Part shown: piece after piece, positions 1-5,975 of the stretch | Layout: the number at the start of each line of letters is the position of its first letter | Position numbering within the stretch: position 1 is the first letter of the stretch | NCBI GenBank assembly: GCA_945874855.1 | Contig: CAMCIP010000120.1 | Coordinates: forward strand, 1-6,975 | Reading direction: 5' to 3' | Origin: Brevundimonas vancanneytii | GTDB lineage: Bacteria; Pseudomonadota; Alphaproteobacteria; Caulobacterales; Caulobacteraceae | DNA length: 6,975 nt | Made by a program: the position numbers and the translations under genes | Notes under the pieces: generated by a model | Seen by the model: the letters and a program-made list of their open reading frames with translations, nothing else | Databases searched by the model: none | What the model was told of the DNA's origin: nothing

Positions 1-1
1 G

Positions 2-244
2 GTCGCCATGGTCCTGGCCTGCGCCCTTGCGCTGACCGGATCGTCTGTGCCCGGTCTGCGTCCCGCGGCCGGGTCCGGAGACGAAGAGGCGGGGGCCGAC
101 CCGTCAGTCGGCCTGGTCGCTGCCACCGGTCTTGCAGGGGCCGCCTTCCTCGCCGCGCCTGAACTGGACGCCATCGCCGCCCTGATCATCGCCCTGTGGC
201 TGGTCTGGGGTGCTGTCGAGGGGATGCGGCGTCCCGCGCGGTAA
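2..244 (+). CDS. 3' fragment of an integral membrane protein, possibly cation diffusion facilitator family
   Basis: The reading frame is open from the left edge to a TAA at 242-244, so only the C-terminal ~80 residues are seen. Two hydrophobic stretches are visible: one near the left edge, and one in the last third. They are separated by a polar, acidic Gly/Ala-rich linker (GSGDEEAGAD). The final part, with an Ala-Ala-Leu-Ile-Ile-Ala-Leu-Trp core followed by a basic Arg-Arg end, resembles the last transmembrane segments of cation diffusion facilitator (CDF) transporters, which export divalent metals such as zinc. That family call is an inference from a short hydrophobic segment; no metal-binding histidine or aspartate motif and no C-terminal cytoplasmic domain is visible. 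An ATG at 8 could be an internal Met or the start of a two-span protein of 78 residues. I favour a truncated longer gene because there is no ribosome binding site in view. The stop lies 36 bp before fzlA on the same strand. Confidence 0.5.
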   Translation, partial: VAMVLACALALTGSSVPGLRPAAGSGDEEAGADPSVGLVAATGLAGAAFLAAPELDAIAALIIALWLVWGAVEGMRRPAR

Positions 245-280
245 ACGCCGCCTTAACGGCCGTCTGCGCAGGATTCGCGG

Positions 281-964
281 ATGACTGCGGGCGTCCTGCA
301 CCATTTCGCCTTCGACCCGGCCTCCCGCGCCGCGCGCCTGGCGCTGGGCGAGGCCCGAGTCGACTTCACCGAGGTTGCGGTTCGGCCATGGGAGGCCGAC
401 TGCCCGCTGCGCGATCTCAACCCGTCGGGAATGCCGCCCGTCTTTGTCACCGCCGAGGCGGGCCGCCCCCTGACCCTGTGCGAGGCCCCGGCCATCCTCG
501 GCTGGCTGGAGGACCGCGCGACGGGCCCCTTCCTGATGCCTGCCGATCCCGGCGAGCGGGCCGAGACGCGCCGTCTGGTCCACTGGTTCGAGCGTCGCTT
601 CAACGACGAGGTGAACGCCGTGCTTCTGCACGAAAGGCTGGAAAAGCCCCTGCTGCGCCTCGGCTCGCCGGACGCCCTCAATCTGCGTGAGGGGCGTCAG
701 GCGCTGAAGGCCCATCTGGCCATGATGGAGGCCCTGCTGGGTGAACGCGACTGGCTGGCCGGCGGACGCATGGGCCGGGCCGACCTCACCGCCGCCGCCC
801 ACGTCTCGGTGCTCGACTATTTCGGCGAGGTGCAGTGGCAGACCTGGCCCGGCCTCAAGACCTGGTACATGCGCCTCAAGTCCCGGCCCTGCTTCCGGCC
901 CCTTCTGGCCGACAAATTCCAGGGCCTCGCCCCCGTCGTCCATTATGCGGACCTGGATTTCTGA
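281..964 (+). CDS. fzlA: FzlA, GST-fold FtsZ-binding division regulator
   Basis: The 227-residue protein has the glutathione S-transferase layout: a thioredoxin-like N-terminal domain (about 3-80) with the cis-proline region LNPSGMPPV (46-54), then an all-helical domain (about 90-205) with the N-capping segment GRADLTAAAH (165-174). In Caulobacter crescentus, FzlA is an essential GST-like protein that binds and curves FtsZ filaments at the division site and controls constriction rate. As I recall, functional residues there are W38, E119 and the near-C-terminal D227. This protein has W37, E118 and D226, all at a constant offset of one, and it ends in the motif HYADLDF. That agreement is why I prefer FzlA over a generic detoxifying GST. 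The N-terminal active-site loop reads FDPASR, without the Cys-Pro-x-Ser/Cys pattern of many bacterial GSTs. The ATG at 281 follows AGGA (270-273) at 7-nt spacing. It may be cotranscribed with the upstream membrane protein gene. Confidence 0.8.
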   Translation: MTAGVLHHFAFDPASRAARLALGEARVDFTEVAVRPWEADCPLRDLNPSGMPPVFVTAEAGRPLTLCEAPAILGWLEDRATGPFLMPADPGERAETRRLVHWFERRFNDEVNAVLLHERLEKPLLRLGSPDALNLREGRQALKAHLAMMEALLGERDWLAGGRMGRADLTAAAHVSVLDYFGEVQWQTWPGLKTWYMRLKSRPCFRPLLADKFQGLAPVVHYADLDF

Positions 965-1123
965 GGCCCTTCCCATCGGGCGCGCGAGGCTATCGAGGTG
1001 CGTTCCGCCTCCTGGTGTCCCGGATGACTTCTTGGTGCCCTCAGTGATGAATCCGCAGCCGCACAGCTGCTGAAAGCAAGGCGACCGGCTTCCGCCGGCA
1101 CGGGTCGTATGGGACAGGGGGCC
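965..1123 (+). other. fzlA-queG intergenic region with small repeats
   Basis: This 159-bp gap holds no supportable gene. It contains a degenerate tandem duplication of about 20 bp (1008-1027 and 1028-1047, about 13 of 20 positions identical, sharing TTGGTG-like cores) and two short inverted repeats: GCAGC/GCTGC at 1055-1059 and 1066-1070, and CCGGC/GCCGG at 1085-1089 and 1094-1098 with a TTCC loop. Neither hairpin is followed by a T-run, so they do not look like intrinsic terminators. A promoter for queG could lie here, but I see no convincing -35/-10 pair. Confidence 0.5.
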
Positions 1124-2269
1124 ATGGTCGCCGACCTTCGACAGTCCATTCGCGACGCCGCCCGGATCCTGGGCTTTGACGCCTGCCGCTTTGCCTCGGC
1201 GCGGGATCCCTGGCCCGAGGGTGAGCGGCTGGCCGCCTTTGTCGCGGCCGGCCGCCATGGCGACATGGGCTGGATGGAGACCACCCTGGCCCGCCGCAGC
1301 CATCCGACCGTCATGTGGCCCGAGGCCCGCACTGCCGTGGTCCTCGGCCTCAACTACGGGCCCGACGCCGATCCGCTGGCCGACATGGCCGACCGGTCGG
1401 CCGGCTATCTGTCGGTCTATGCCCGCGGCGACGACTATCACGAGGTCATCAAGGGCCGGCTGAAGACTCTCGCCGGCCAGATCGCGGCCCGCACCGGGTC
1501 CGAGGTCAAGGTCTTCGTCGATACCGCCCCCCTGATGGAGAAGCCCCTGGCCCAGCGCGCAGGTCTGGGCTGGCAGGGCAAGCACACCAATCTGCTCAGC
1601 CGCGACCATGGCAACTGGCTGTTCCTCGGCGTGATCCTGACGGCTGCGGAGATCGCGCCTGACGACCCGGAGCCGGAGCACTGCGGCAGCTGCACCGCCT
1701 GCCTCGACGCCTGCCCGACCGCCGCCTTCCCGGCCCCGTTCCAGCTCGACGCCCGCCGCTGCCTGTCCTACCTGACCATCGAGTTCGCGGGCCCCTGGCC
1801 GGTGGAGTTCCGCGTGGCGACCGGCACCCGCATCTACGGCTGCGACGACTGCCTGGCCGTCTGCCCCTGGAACAAGTTCGCCCGGGCCGCGTCAGAGATG
1901 CGGCTGCGGCCACGGCCCGCCCTCCAGGCCCCGCGTCTGGCCGACCTCCTCGCGCTCGACGACCCGGCCTTCCGCGCCCTGTTCGCCAGGAGTCCCGTCA
2001 AGCGCATCGGCCGCAACCGTTTCCTGCGCAATGTCCTCTATGCGGCCGGCAACAGCGGTGACCCGAGCCTGACCGGCCCGGTGATCGACCGCCTCGACGA
2101 CGCCTCGGCCCTGGTTCGCGGCGCGGCCGCCTGGGCCCTGTCGCGACTGGATCACGAGGTCTTCACGGTTCAGCGCGGGACGCGCCTTGAGATCGAGCCG
2201 GATCCGGAGGTCCTGGCGGAGTGGGCTAGCCCGTCGCCGTCTGGCCGCCCCGCGGCGCGCCCGGCGTAG
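1124..2269 (+). CDS. queG: Epoxyqueuosine reductase QueG
   Basis: QueG is a cytoplasmic cobalamin- and 4Fe-4S-dependent enzyme that reduces epoxyqueuosine to queuosine at tRNA position 34, the last step of queuosine synthesis. The order is typical: a DUF1730/cobalamin-binding N-terminal part, the block VDTAPLMEKPLAQRAGLGW starting near residue 132 whose Asp133 fits the family's proton donor, two ferredoxin-like clusters, and a HEAT-like C-terminal segment (about 318-342). All eight cluster cysteines are present, at 187, 190, 193 and 197 (CxxCxxCxxxCP) and at 213, 240, 243 and 247. The length, 381 residues, is normal. The start is uncertain. ATG 1124 gives the usual short N-terminus and follows a purine run (1111-1121), though very closely; ATG 1109 would add five residues (MGQGA) with weaker upstream signal. 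The last 44 bp overlap the 3' end of the convergent FKBP gene, and the QueG tail encoded there is Pro/Ala/Ser-rich and outside the catalytic core. Confidence 0.95.
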   Translation: MVADLRQSIRDAARILGFDACRFASARDPWPEGERLAAFVAAGRHGDMGWMETTLARRSHPTVMWPEARTAVVLGLNYGPDADPLADMADRSAGYLSVYARGDDYHEVIKGRLKTLAGQIAARTGSEVKVFVDTAPLMEKPLAQRAGLGWQGKHTNLLSRDHGNWLFLGVILTAAEIAPDDPEPEHCGSCTACLDACPTAAFPAPFQLDARRCLSYLTIEFAGPWPVEFRVATGTRIYGCDDCLAVCPWNKFARAASEMRLRPRPALQAPRLADLLALDDPAFRALFARSPVKRIGRNRFLRNVLYAAGNSGDPSLTGPVIDRLDDASALVRGAAAWALSRLDHEVFTVQRGTRLEIEPDPEVLAEWASPSPSGRPAARPA

Positions 2270-2747
2270 AGGCCACGTCCAGCAGCTTCAACCGGAACAC
2301 CAGCACCGAATTGCCCGGGATGGTCGGCGGCCGGCCCTCGGGGCCATAGGCGAGGTCCGGCGGCAGATACAGCAACCACTCGTCGCCGACCTTCATCAGT
2401 TGCAGGGCCTCGGTCCAGCCGGGCACCACGTCGGCCGGGCTGAACACCGCAGGTGCCCCGCGCTCATAGGAGCTGTCGAACACGGTCCCGTCGATCAGGG
2501 CACCCTCATACTCCACGCGCACGAGGTCGTTGCCGTCCGGCCGCGTGCCGCCGGCCGCCCCCGACGCCAGAACCTTGTACTGGAGGCCCGAGGGCAGGGT
2601 GGTCACGCCCTCCGCCCGGGCGTTGGACGCCATGAAGAATCGCGCAGCCTCGGCCGCCGCTGCCGGATCGCCCTCGGCGGCGGCCCCGCATCCGGCCGCG
2701 CCGAGCAGCGTTGCCGCCACCGCCGCCCTAACCCATCCGAAGCGCAT
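2226..2747 (-). CDS. FKBP-type peptidyl-prolyl isomerase, predicted lipoprotein
   Basis: The 173-residue protein catalyses cis-trans isomerisation of prolyl bonds, here probably in the periplasm or at the outer membrane. Residues 1-20 form a lipoprotein signal peptide ending in LLGAAGC, with Cys20 as lipidation site; position -3 is Ala, so the lipobox is slightly weak. No Asp follows the Cys, which under the Lol rule favours the outer membrane. The FKBP domain spans about 53-158. Pocket residues matching the FKBP12 set are visible: Tyr80, Phe90, Asp91 (GTVFDSS), Val107-Val108, Trp111, Tyr134 (LAYG) and Phe151. The N-terminal part (21-52) is too short for the dimerisation domain of FkpA or Mip. 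The ATG at 2747 has a GAGGGAGA site (2754-2761) inside the end of ilvA. The gene overlaps ilvA by 20 bp, suggesting translational coupling, and overlaps queG by 44 bp at its 3' end. The tail after residue 158 is Pro/Gly-rich and dispensable-looking. Confidence 0.93.
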   Translation of the reverse strand: MRFGWVRAAVAATLLGAAGCGAAAEGDPAAAAEAARFFMASNARAEGVTTLPSGLQYKVLASGAAGGTRPDGNDLVRVEYEGALIDGTVFDSSYERGAPAVFSPADVVPGWTEALQLMKVGDEWLLYLPPDLAYGPEGRPPTIPGNSVLVFRLKLLDVASTPGAPRGGQTATG

Positions 2748-3930
2748 AGCCGTTCTCCCTCAAGGCCCGTCCGATCTCTTCCGCATGGGCCCCGTCGCGG
2801 GTCTCGACCAGGATGTCGAACTCCGCGGTCTTGGCCGGCAGGTCCAGCGACAGCCGGTCGTGCACCACCTCGATGATGTTGCCGCCCACGTCGCCGATCA
2901 CCGCCGCCATCAGCGACAGCATGCCCGGCCGGTCGTCGCCGATGATGCGATACATGACAAGCCGCTTTTCGCGCACCAGCTCGCGGTTCAGGACCACGGC
3001 CAGCATGCGGGCGTCGATGTTGCCCCCGCACAGCACAAGGCCGACCTTCATCCCCCGGAACACCTCCGGATAGGCCAGCAGGGCCGCCAGCCCGCCCGCC
3101 CCGGCGCCCTCGGCCACCGTCTTCTCCAGGGTCGCGAAATAGGCGACGCCGCGCTCGAAGTCGGCCTCCTCGCACACCAGGACCCGCTCGATCAGCGGCG
3201 CGGCGAGGCCAAAGGGGATGTCGCCCACGGCCTTGATGGCGATGCCCTCGGCGATGGTCTGCCCGCCGCAGGTCGGCTTCAGCCCGGCCTGACGCATGGA
3301 GAAGGACGGATACATGGCCGCCTCCACGCCGAAGATCCGCACCTCGGGCTTGAGGGCCTTCGCCGCGATGGCCGATCCGGCGATCAGACCGCCGCCGCCA
3401 ATCGGAATGACCAGGGCCTCGATCTCCGGCGCATCCTCCAGGAACTCCAGCCCGCACACCCCCTGGCCGGCCACGATGCCGGCGTCGTCGAAGGCGGAGA
3501 TGAAGACCAGACCCCGTTCGTCCCGCAGCCGGTGCGCCGCCTCGGTGGAGCCGGTGAAATCCACACCCTCGATCACCACGGTGGCCCCGTGCCGGCGCGT
3601 GCCCTCGATCTTCACGAAGGGCGTGCCCTCCGGCATCACGATGGTGACCGGCACGCCCAGTCGCGCCCCGTGATAGGCCAGCGCCTGGGCATGATTGCCG
3701 GCCGAGGCCGCGACCACCCCGCCCCGACGCTGCTCTGCGTTCAACAAGAGCAGGCGATTCAGCGCCCCGCGCTCCTTGAACGAGCCGGTGTAGTGCAGGT
3801 TGTCGAACTTGACCCAGACGTCTGCCCCGGTCAGCTCGGACAGGCGGCGCGAGCGACGCACGGGCGTCCGGTCGACCTGGCCGGCGATACGGTCGCGTGC
3901 GGCCAGGATGTCCTGGAAGGTGACAGTCAT
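2728..3930 (-). CDS. ilvA: Threonine ammonia-lyase with C-terminal ACT domain
   Basis: This PLP enzyme deaminates L-threonine to 2-oxobutanoate, the entry step to isoleucine synthesis or a threonine-breakdown route. From the start at 3930 the protein has 400 residues, the usual size of the form carrying a single C-terminal ACT domain. The PLP-binding lysine is Lys52 in GSFKERGA; the phosphate-binding glycine loop is IGGGG (177-181); the second conserved patch is CGGN (301-304). The ACT domain occupies about 324-400 (MYRIIGDDRPGML onward) and probably binds an amino acid effector. Serine dehydratase activity or a catabolic role cannot be excluded from sequence. An alternative ATG at 3963 adds eleven residues (MNPATGTPQEP). 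I prefer 3930 because AGGAG (3934-3938 on the plus strand) sits just upstream, albeit at only 3 nt, and because family members usually begin here. The FKBP gene follows with a 20-bp overlap. Confidence 0.94.
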   Translation of the reverse strand: MTVTFQDILAARDRIAGQVDRTPVRRSRRLSELTGADVWVKFDNLHYTGSFKERGALNRLLLLNAEQRRGGVVAASAGNHAQALAYHGARLGVPVTIVMPEGTPFVKIEGTRRHGATVVIEGVDFTGSTEAAHRLRDERGLVFISAFDDAGIVAGQGVCGLEFLEDAPEIEALVIPIGGGGLIAGSAIAAKALKPEVRIFGVEAAMYPSFSMRQAGLKPTCGGQTIAEGIAIKAVGDIPFGLAAPLIERVLVCEEADFERGVAYFATLEKTVAEGAGAGGLAALLAYPEVFRGMKVGLVLCGGNIDARMLAVVLNRELVREKRLVMYRIIGDDRPGMLSLMAAVIGDVGGNIIEVVHDRLSLDLPAKTAEFDILVETRDGAHAEEIGRALRENGYALRMG

Positions 3931-4013
3931 GGGCTCCTGGGGCGTTCCGGTCGCCGGGTTCATGTCCCGGTCTCATCACTGTCTTTTGAGGCCTGTATGG
4001 CGTCCCCGCAACC

Positions 4014-4042
4014 TTGACCTTGGCGACCGCGTTGGGCTCATG
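4014..4042 (+). promoter_or_regulatory. Possible promoter for the lipoprotein-BA14K genes
   Basis: TTGACC (4014-4019) matches a -35 box. About 16-17 bp downstream is GCTCATG (4036-4042), which partly resembles the GCTAnAwC -10 of Caulobacter housekeeping promoters. The position, about 30 bp before the ATG at 4073, would give a short 5' leader. The -10 match is weak. No comparable pair is obvious for the divergent ilvA gene. Confidence 0.3.
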
Positions 4043-4072
4043 ACCTCGTTCCGCCGTCCCTGGGAGATTCCG

Positions 4073-4594
4073 ATGTCCGTGCGCCCGTCCGCCTCCCCCC
4101 TGCTCGCGATCATGGCCGCGGCCGTCGCCCTGTCCGCCTGCGCCTCCGGCCCGGCGGTCGGGCCGATGATACCGGTCGAGGACGGGGCCTTCGACGCCGC
4201 CGACTTCGCCTGGTCGACGGCCCCGGGGTCTGCCGCCATCCAGGGACGGGTGGAGTATCGCCCTCAAGGCGTGGCCCACACCTGCGTCGGCTCGGTCGGC
4301 CTGGTGCCCGACACCCCCTACACCCGCGCCCGGTTCCAGACCCTCTATGGCTCCACCGACCGCGCCGTGGTGCCCGAGGCGGTGGTGCGCGCCCGCAACG
4401 TTCCGGATCCCACCGCCGACTATCGCGGCTTCACCCGGTCCACCGTCTGCGCCGACAACCGTTTTGGCTTGACGGACCTGCCGGATGGGGGATGGTTCCT
4501 TATCGTGCCTGTCGCCGCGCCGAACGGCGAGCGACTGGTCATGATGCGCCGCGTGCAGACGCGCGGCGGCCCCGTCAGCATTTCGCTGAACTGA
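4073..4594 (+). CDS. Small lipoprotein with a carboxypeptidase-regulatory-like beta domain (tentative)
   Basis: The protein has 173 residues. The signal peptide ends in the clean lipobox ALSAC, making Cys23 the lipidation site; no Asp follows, so the outer membrane is likely. The mature part begins with a flexible linker and continues from about 56 with an alternating-strand pattern: IQGRVEY, then TCVGSVGLVP, and later RFGLTDLPDGGWFLIVPV (130-147). The pattern of internal glycine, strand, then 'F/G-L-x-D-L-P-x-G-x-W/Y-F' is what carboxypeptidase regulatory-like or transthyretin-like folds show, but this is inference and I do not recognise a named family. Cys71 and Cys126 could form a disulfide in the periplasm. 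The start at 4073 is chosen because GGGAG (4062-4066) lies 6 nt upstream and the signal peptide starts there; the in-frame ATG at 4040 falls inside the putative promoter. The BA14K-like gene begins 20 bp after its stop. Confidence 0.82.
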   Translation: MSVRPSASPLLAIMAAAVALSACASGPAVGPMIPVEDGAFDAADFAWSTAPGSAAIQGRVEYRPQGVAHTCVGSVGLVPDTPYTRARFQTLYGSTDRAVVPEAVVRARNVPDPTADYRGFTRSTVCADNRFGLTDLPDGGWFLIVPVAAPNGERLVMMRRVQTRGGPVSISLN

Positions 4595-4614
4595 CGCCTG
4601 TCCGGGAGTACGCC

Positions 4615-5046
4615 ATGAGGGTCGCTTTCGCCGCCGCCGCCGCCGCTGCCGTGCTGGGTGCCGCTGCCCAGGGAATGCCCTCTGAAGCCCGGGCCCAGGT
4701 CATCGCCGGCTGGAATGTGTCGGGTCAGTGGGATCGGGGCGGCGACTACCGCTGCGACGCCTACTGGGACGCCAACCGCACCGACTGCGGCGCGGCCTGG
4801 CGCGCGCCGCGGGGCGGCCACGACCGTCACTACGGCGGGACGCGACGCGGCTACGGCCATGCCCAGGCGTCGGGCGAAGCTTATCACGGAGCCTATGGCC
4901 GACCGGACCTCGTCTATCCGTCGGGCGGTGGTCACGCCGCGCGCGACGGACGCCGCATGGCCTGGTGCCGCGCCAACTACCGGTCCTACGATCCGCATAC
5001 CGGCTACTACCGCGCCTACTCGGGTCGGTGGGTCTACTGCGGCTGA
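4615..5046 (+). CDS. BA14K-like secreted protein
   Basis: The 143-residue protein starts with an Ala-rich signal peptide; a cleavage site after ARA (residues 25-27) is likely. The C-terminal part (about 114-143) has the layout of the BA14K family, named after a 14-kDa immunoreactive Brucella protein with reported lectin-like activity: WCRANYRSYDPHTGYY followed by a Gly-Arg segment and a terminal Tyr-Cys. Cys118 and Cys142 bracket this motif and could be disulfide-bonded; Cys47 and Cys58 form a second possible pair. The middle region (about 66-112) is rich in Gly, His, Tyr and Arg and probably disordered or surface-binding. The function in Caulobacterales is not known; a cell-envelope or glycan-contacting role is only an inference. 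The ATG at 4615 is preceded by GGGAG (4604-4608) at 6 nt, and an upstream in-frame ATG (4492) lies inside the lipoprotein gene and is unlikely. The close spacing suggests an operon with the lipoprotein gene. Confidence 0.85.
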   Translation: MRVAFAAAAAAAVLGAAAQGMPSEARAQVIAGWNVSGQWDRGGDYRCDAYWDANRTDCGAAWRAPRGGHDRHYGGTRRGYGHAQASGEAYHGAYGRPDLVYPSGGGHAARDGRRMAWCRANYRSYDPHTGYYRAYSGRWVYCG

Positions 5047-5102
5047 TCCGCAGCACACCACGGTTCGCCATCATTCGGCCTTGTCCACGCCCTCCTAGAC
5101 GG

Positions 5103-5123
5103 GGGGTCGATCACCTCTTTTTT
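5103..5123 (+). terminator. Possible weak intrinsic terminator after the BA14K gene
   Basis: A 5-bp stem with one G-T pair (5103-5107 with 5113-5117, loop CGATC) is followed directly by six T residues (5118-5123). It would end the lipoprotein-BA14K transcript. It lies only 15 nt before the next gene's ATG, so it could also act as an attenuator, or be fortuitous. Confidence 0.35.
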
Positions 5124-5138
5124 CTTGGGAGCGCGTAC

Positions 5139-5324
5139 ATGTCCCAGCACAACATCGTCGGGTCCGAGGCGTTCGACCGCCGCCCCACCGTCTATCTTCG
5201 ATCGGTCAAGTCCGGGGGCGTGCGTCGCCTGCGGGCGCGAACAGCCATAGCCTTCGGCCTCGGCGTCTTCATCACGGCGGTGGGCGGCGTCATGCTGGCC
5301 GCAGCCCTGTTCATGCCGGTCTGA
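5139..5324 (+). CDS. Small single-span membrane protein, 61 residues, unknown function
   Basis: I do not recognise a family. The N-terminal ~35 residues are hydrophilic and basic, with Arg clusters at 29-34 (RRLRAR). Residues about 36-59 form one long hydrophobic Gly/Ala/Val/Leu/Phe segment, ending in FMPV at the C-terminus. By the positive-inside rule the N-terminus is cytoplasmic and the C-terminus lies at or across the inner membrane surface. No cleavage site is evident, so it should remain anchored. The start is supported by GGGAG (5127-5130 plus G5131, 7 nt before the ATG); the open frame continues upstream into the BA14K gene in another frame, but only this start gives a protein-like sequence with a ribosome binding site. 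It lies 92 bp after the BA14K stop, with a terminator-like hairpin between, so cotranscription is uncertain. Its stop is 4 bp from the stop of the convergent acetyltransferase gene. Confidence 0.7.
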   Translation: MSQHNIVGSEAFDRRPTVYLRSVKSGGVRRLRARTAIAFGLGVFITAVGGVMLAAALFMPV

Positions 5325-5328
5325 CGGC

Positions 5329-5862
5329 TCAGGCCAGCCAGACCATGCGCCGCGTCTCGGTCCAGTCCGCGCGCGCCTTCGAAAAGCCCCGCCGCACCTC
5401 GCCGGTGTAGAGGAAGCCCGCCTTTTCCAGGACGCGGCCAGACGCCGGGTTGTCGGTGAAATGCCCGGCCGTCAGGGCCCGCCGCCGCCACGCCTTGCGC
5501 GCCCAGACCAGGGCACCTTCCAGCGCCTCGGTGGCGAAGCCCCGCCCCCAGTATGGTCGACCGATCCAGTAGCCGACCTCGGGAGCCGGATCGGCGTCCT
5601 CGAACAGGCCGATCACCCCGACAGGCCCCACGTCCTCGGCCTCGATCAGGAAGGTGGCGGCCCGCCGCGGGTCCTGCGCCGCCACCGCCTCGACAAAGGC
5701 CCGGCCGTCGTCCTGGCCATAGGGGTGCGGCATGCGCAGGGTCATGCGCGCCACGTCGAAGTCACCGGCCAGCGCCGCCAGACGCACCGCGTCGGCGGGC
5801 GTCGGTGCCCGCAGGGACAGGCGGCGCGTCTCGATGACGGCGGAGGGTTCGATCACGCACAT
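5329..5862 (-). CDS. GNAT family N-acetyltransferase, RimJ/RimL-like
   Basis: The 177-residue protein is a cytoplasmic acetyl-CoA-dependent acyltransferase. It has the marks of the RimJ/RimL-type GNAT subgroup: the opening strand ETRRLSLRAPTPAD (11-24), motif A with EVGYWIG (95-101) followed by the acetyl-CoA pyrophosphate loop in RPYWGRGFATEAL (102-114), and the closing NPASGRVLEKAGF (138-150). The substrate cannot be read from the sequence; the subgroup includes ribosomal-protein N-terminal acetylases but also many small-molecule and resistance enzymes. The ATG at 5862 is preceded by GAAGAGG (5869-5875 on the plus strand) at 6-nt spacing. The gene lies downstream of rpmA on the same strand, but the rpmA terminator at 5924-5960 separates them, so it depends on readthrough or on an unrecognised promoter in the 61 bp before its start. 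Confidence 0.9.
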   Translation of the reverse strand: MCVIEPSAVIETRRLSLRAPTPADAVRLAALAGDFDVARMTLRMPHPYGQDDGRAFVEAVAAQDPRRAATFLIEAEDVGPVGVIGLFEDADPAPEVGYWIGRPYWGRGFATEALEGALVWARKAWRRRALTAGHFTDNPASGRVLEKAGFLYTGEVRRGFSKARADWTETRRMVWLA

Positions 5863-5923
5863 GGCACGCCTCTTCGGATCTGCCGCCCCCTTGAGATCAG
5901 GGCTCGGGCGGGATGAGGCGGGG

Positions 5924-5960
5924 AAACGAAAACGGGGAGCCCGGTGATCCGGACTCCCCG
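5924..5960 (-). terminator. Intrinsic terminator of the rplU-rpmA operon
   Basis: CGGGGAG (5933-5939) pairs with CTCCCCG (5954-5960). Beyond a single C/A mismatch the stem continues with CCGG/CCGG (5941-5944 and 5949-5952) around a TGAT loop. Read on the minus strand, the stem is followed by TTTTCGTTT, a fair U-tract. On the plus strand no T-run follows, so it serves the minus-strand operon. It sits about 70 bp past the rpmA stop. Confidence 0.8.
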
Positions 5961-5975
5961 CGGAAAATCTTCCCT

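Noticed and set aside
104..1681. 525-codon open frame on the minus strand
   Set aside because: It runs antisense to fzlA and queG, both of which have clear family motifs. Its product is low-complexity without domains, as expected for the opposite strand of GC-rich coding DNA.
2530..4017. 495-codon open frame on the plus strand
   Set aside because: It is antisense to ilvA and the FKBP gene, which carry complete catalytic motifs. No domain is recognisable in it.
2603..4279. 558-codon open frame on the minus strand
   Set aside because: It is a shifted frame over ilvA with an Arg/Gly-rich product and no ribosome binding site of note.
3800..4594. Longer version of the lipoprotein gene starting at 3800 or 4040
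   Set aside because: The extra N-terminus overlaps ilvA antisense and the promoter region and would bury the signal peptide; the start at 4073 has a GGGAG site.
4618..4660. GCC-rich run that looks like a simple repeat
   Set aside because: It encodes the Ala-rich signal peptide core of the BA14K-like protein and needs no other explanation.
4420..5061. 213-codon open frame on the minus strand
   Set aside because: It is antisense to the lipoprotein and BA14K genes, which have signal peptides, ribosome binding sites and family motifs.
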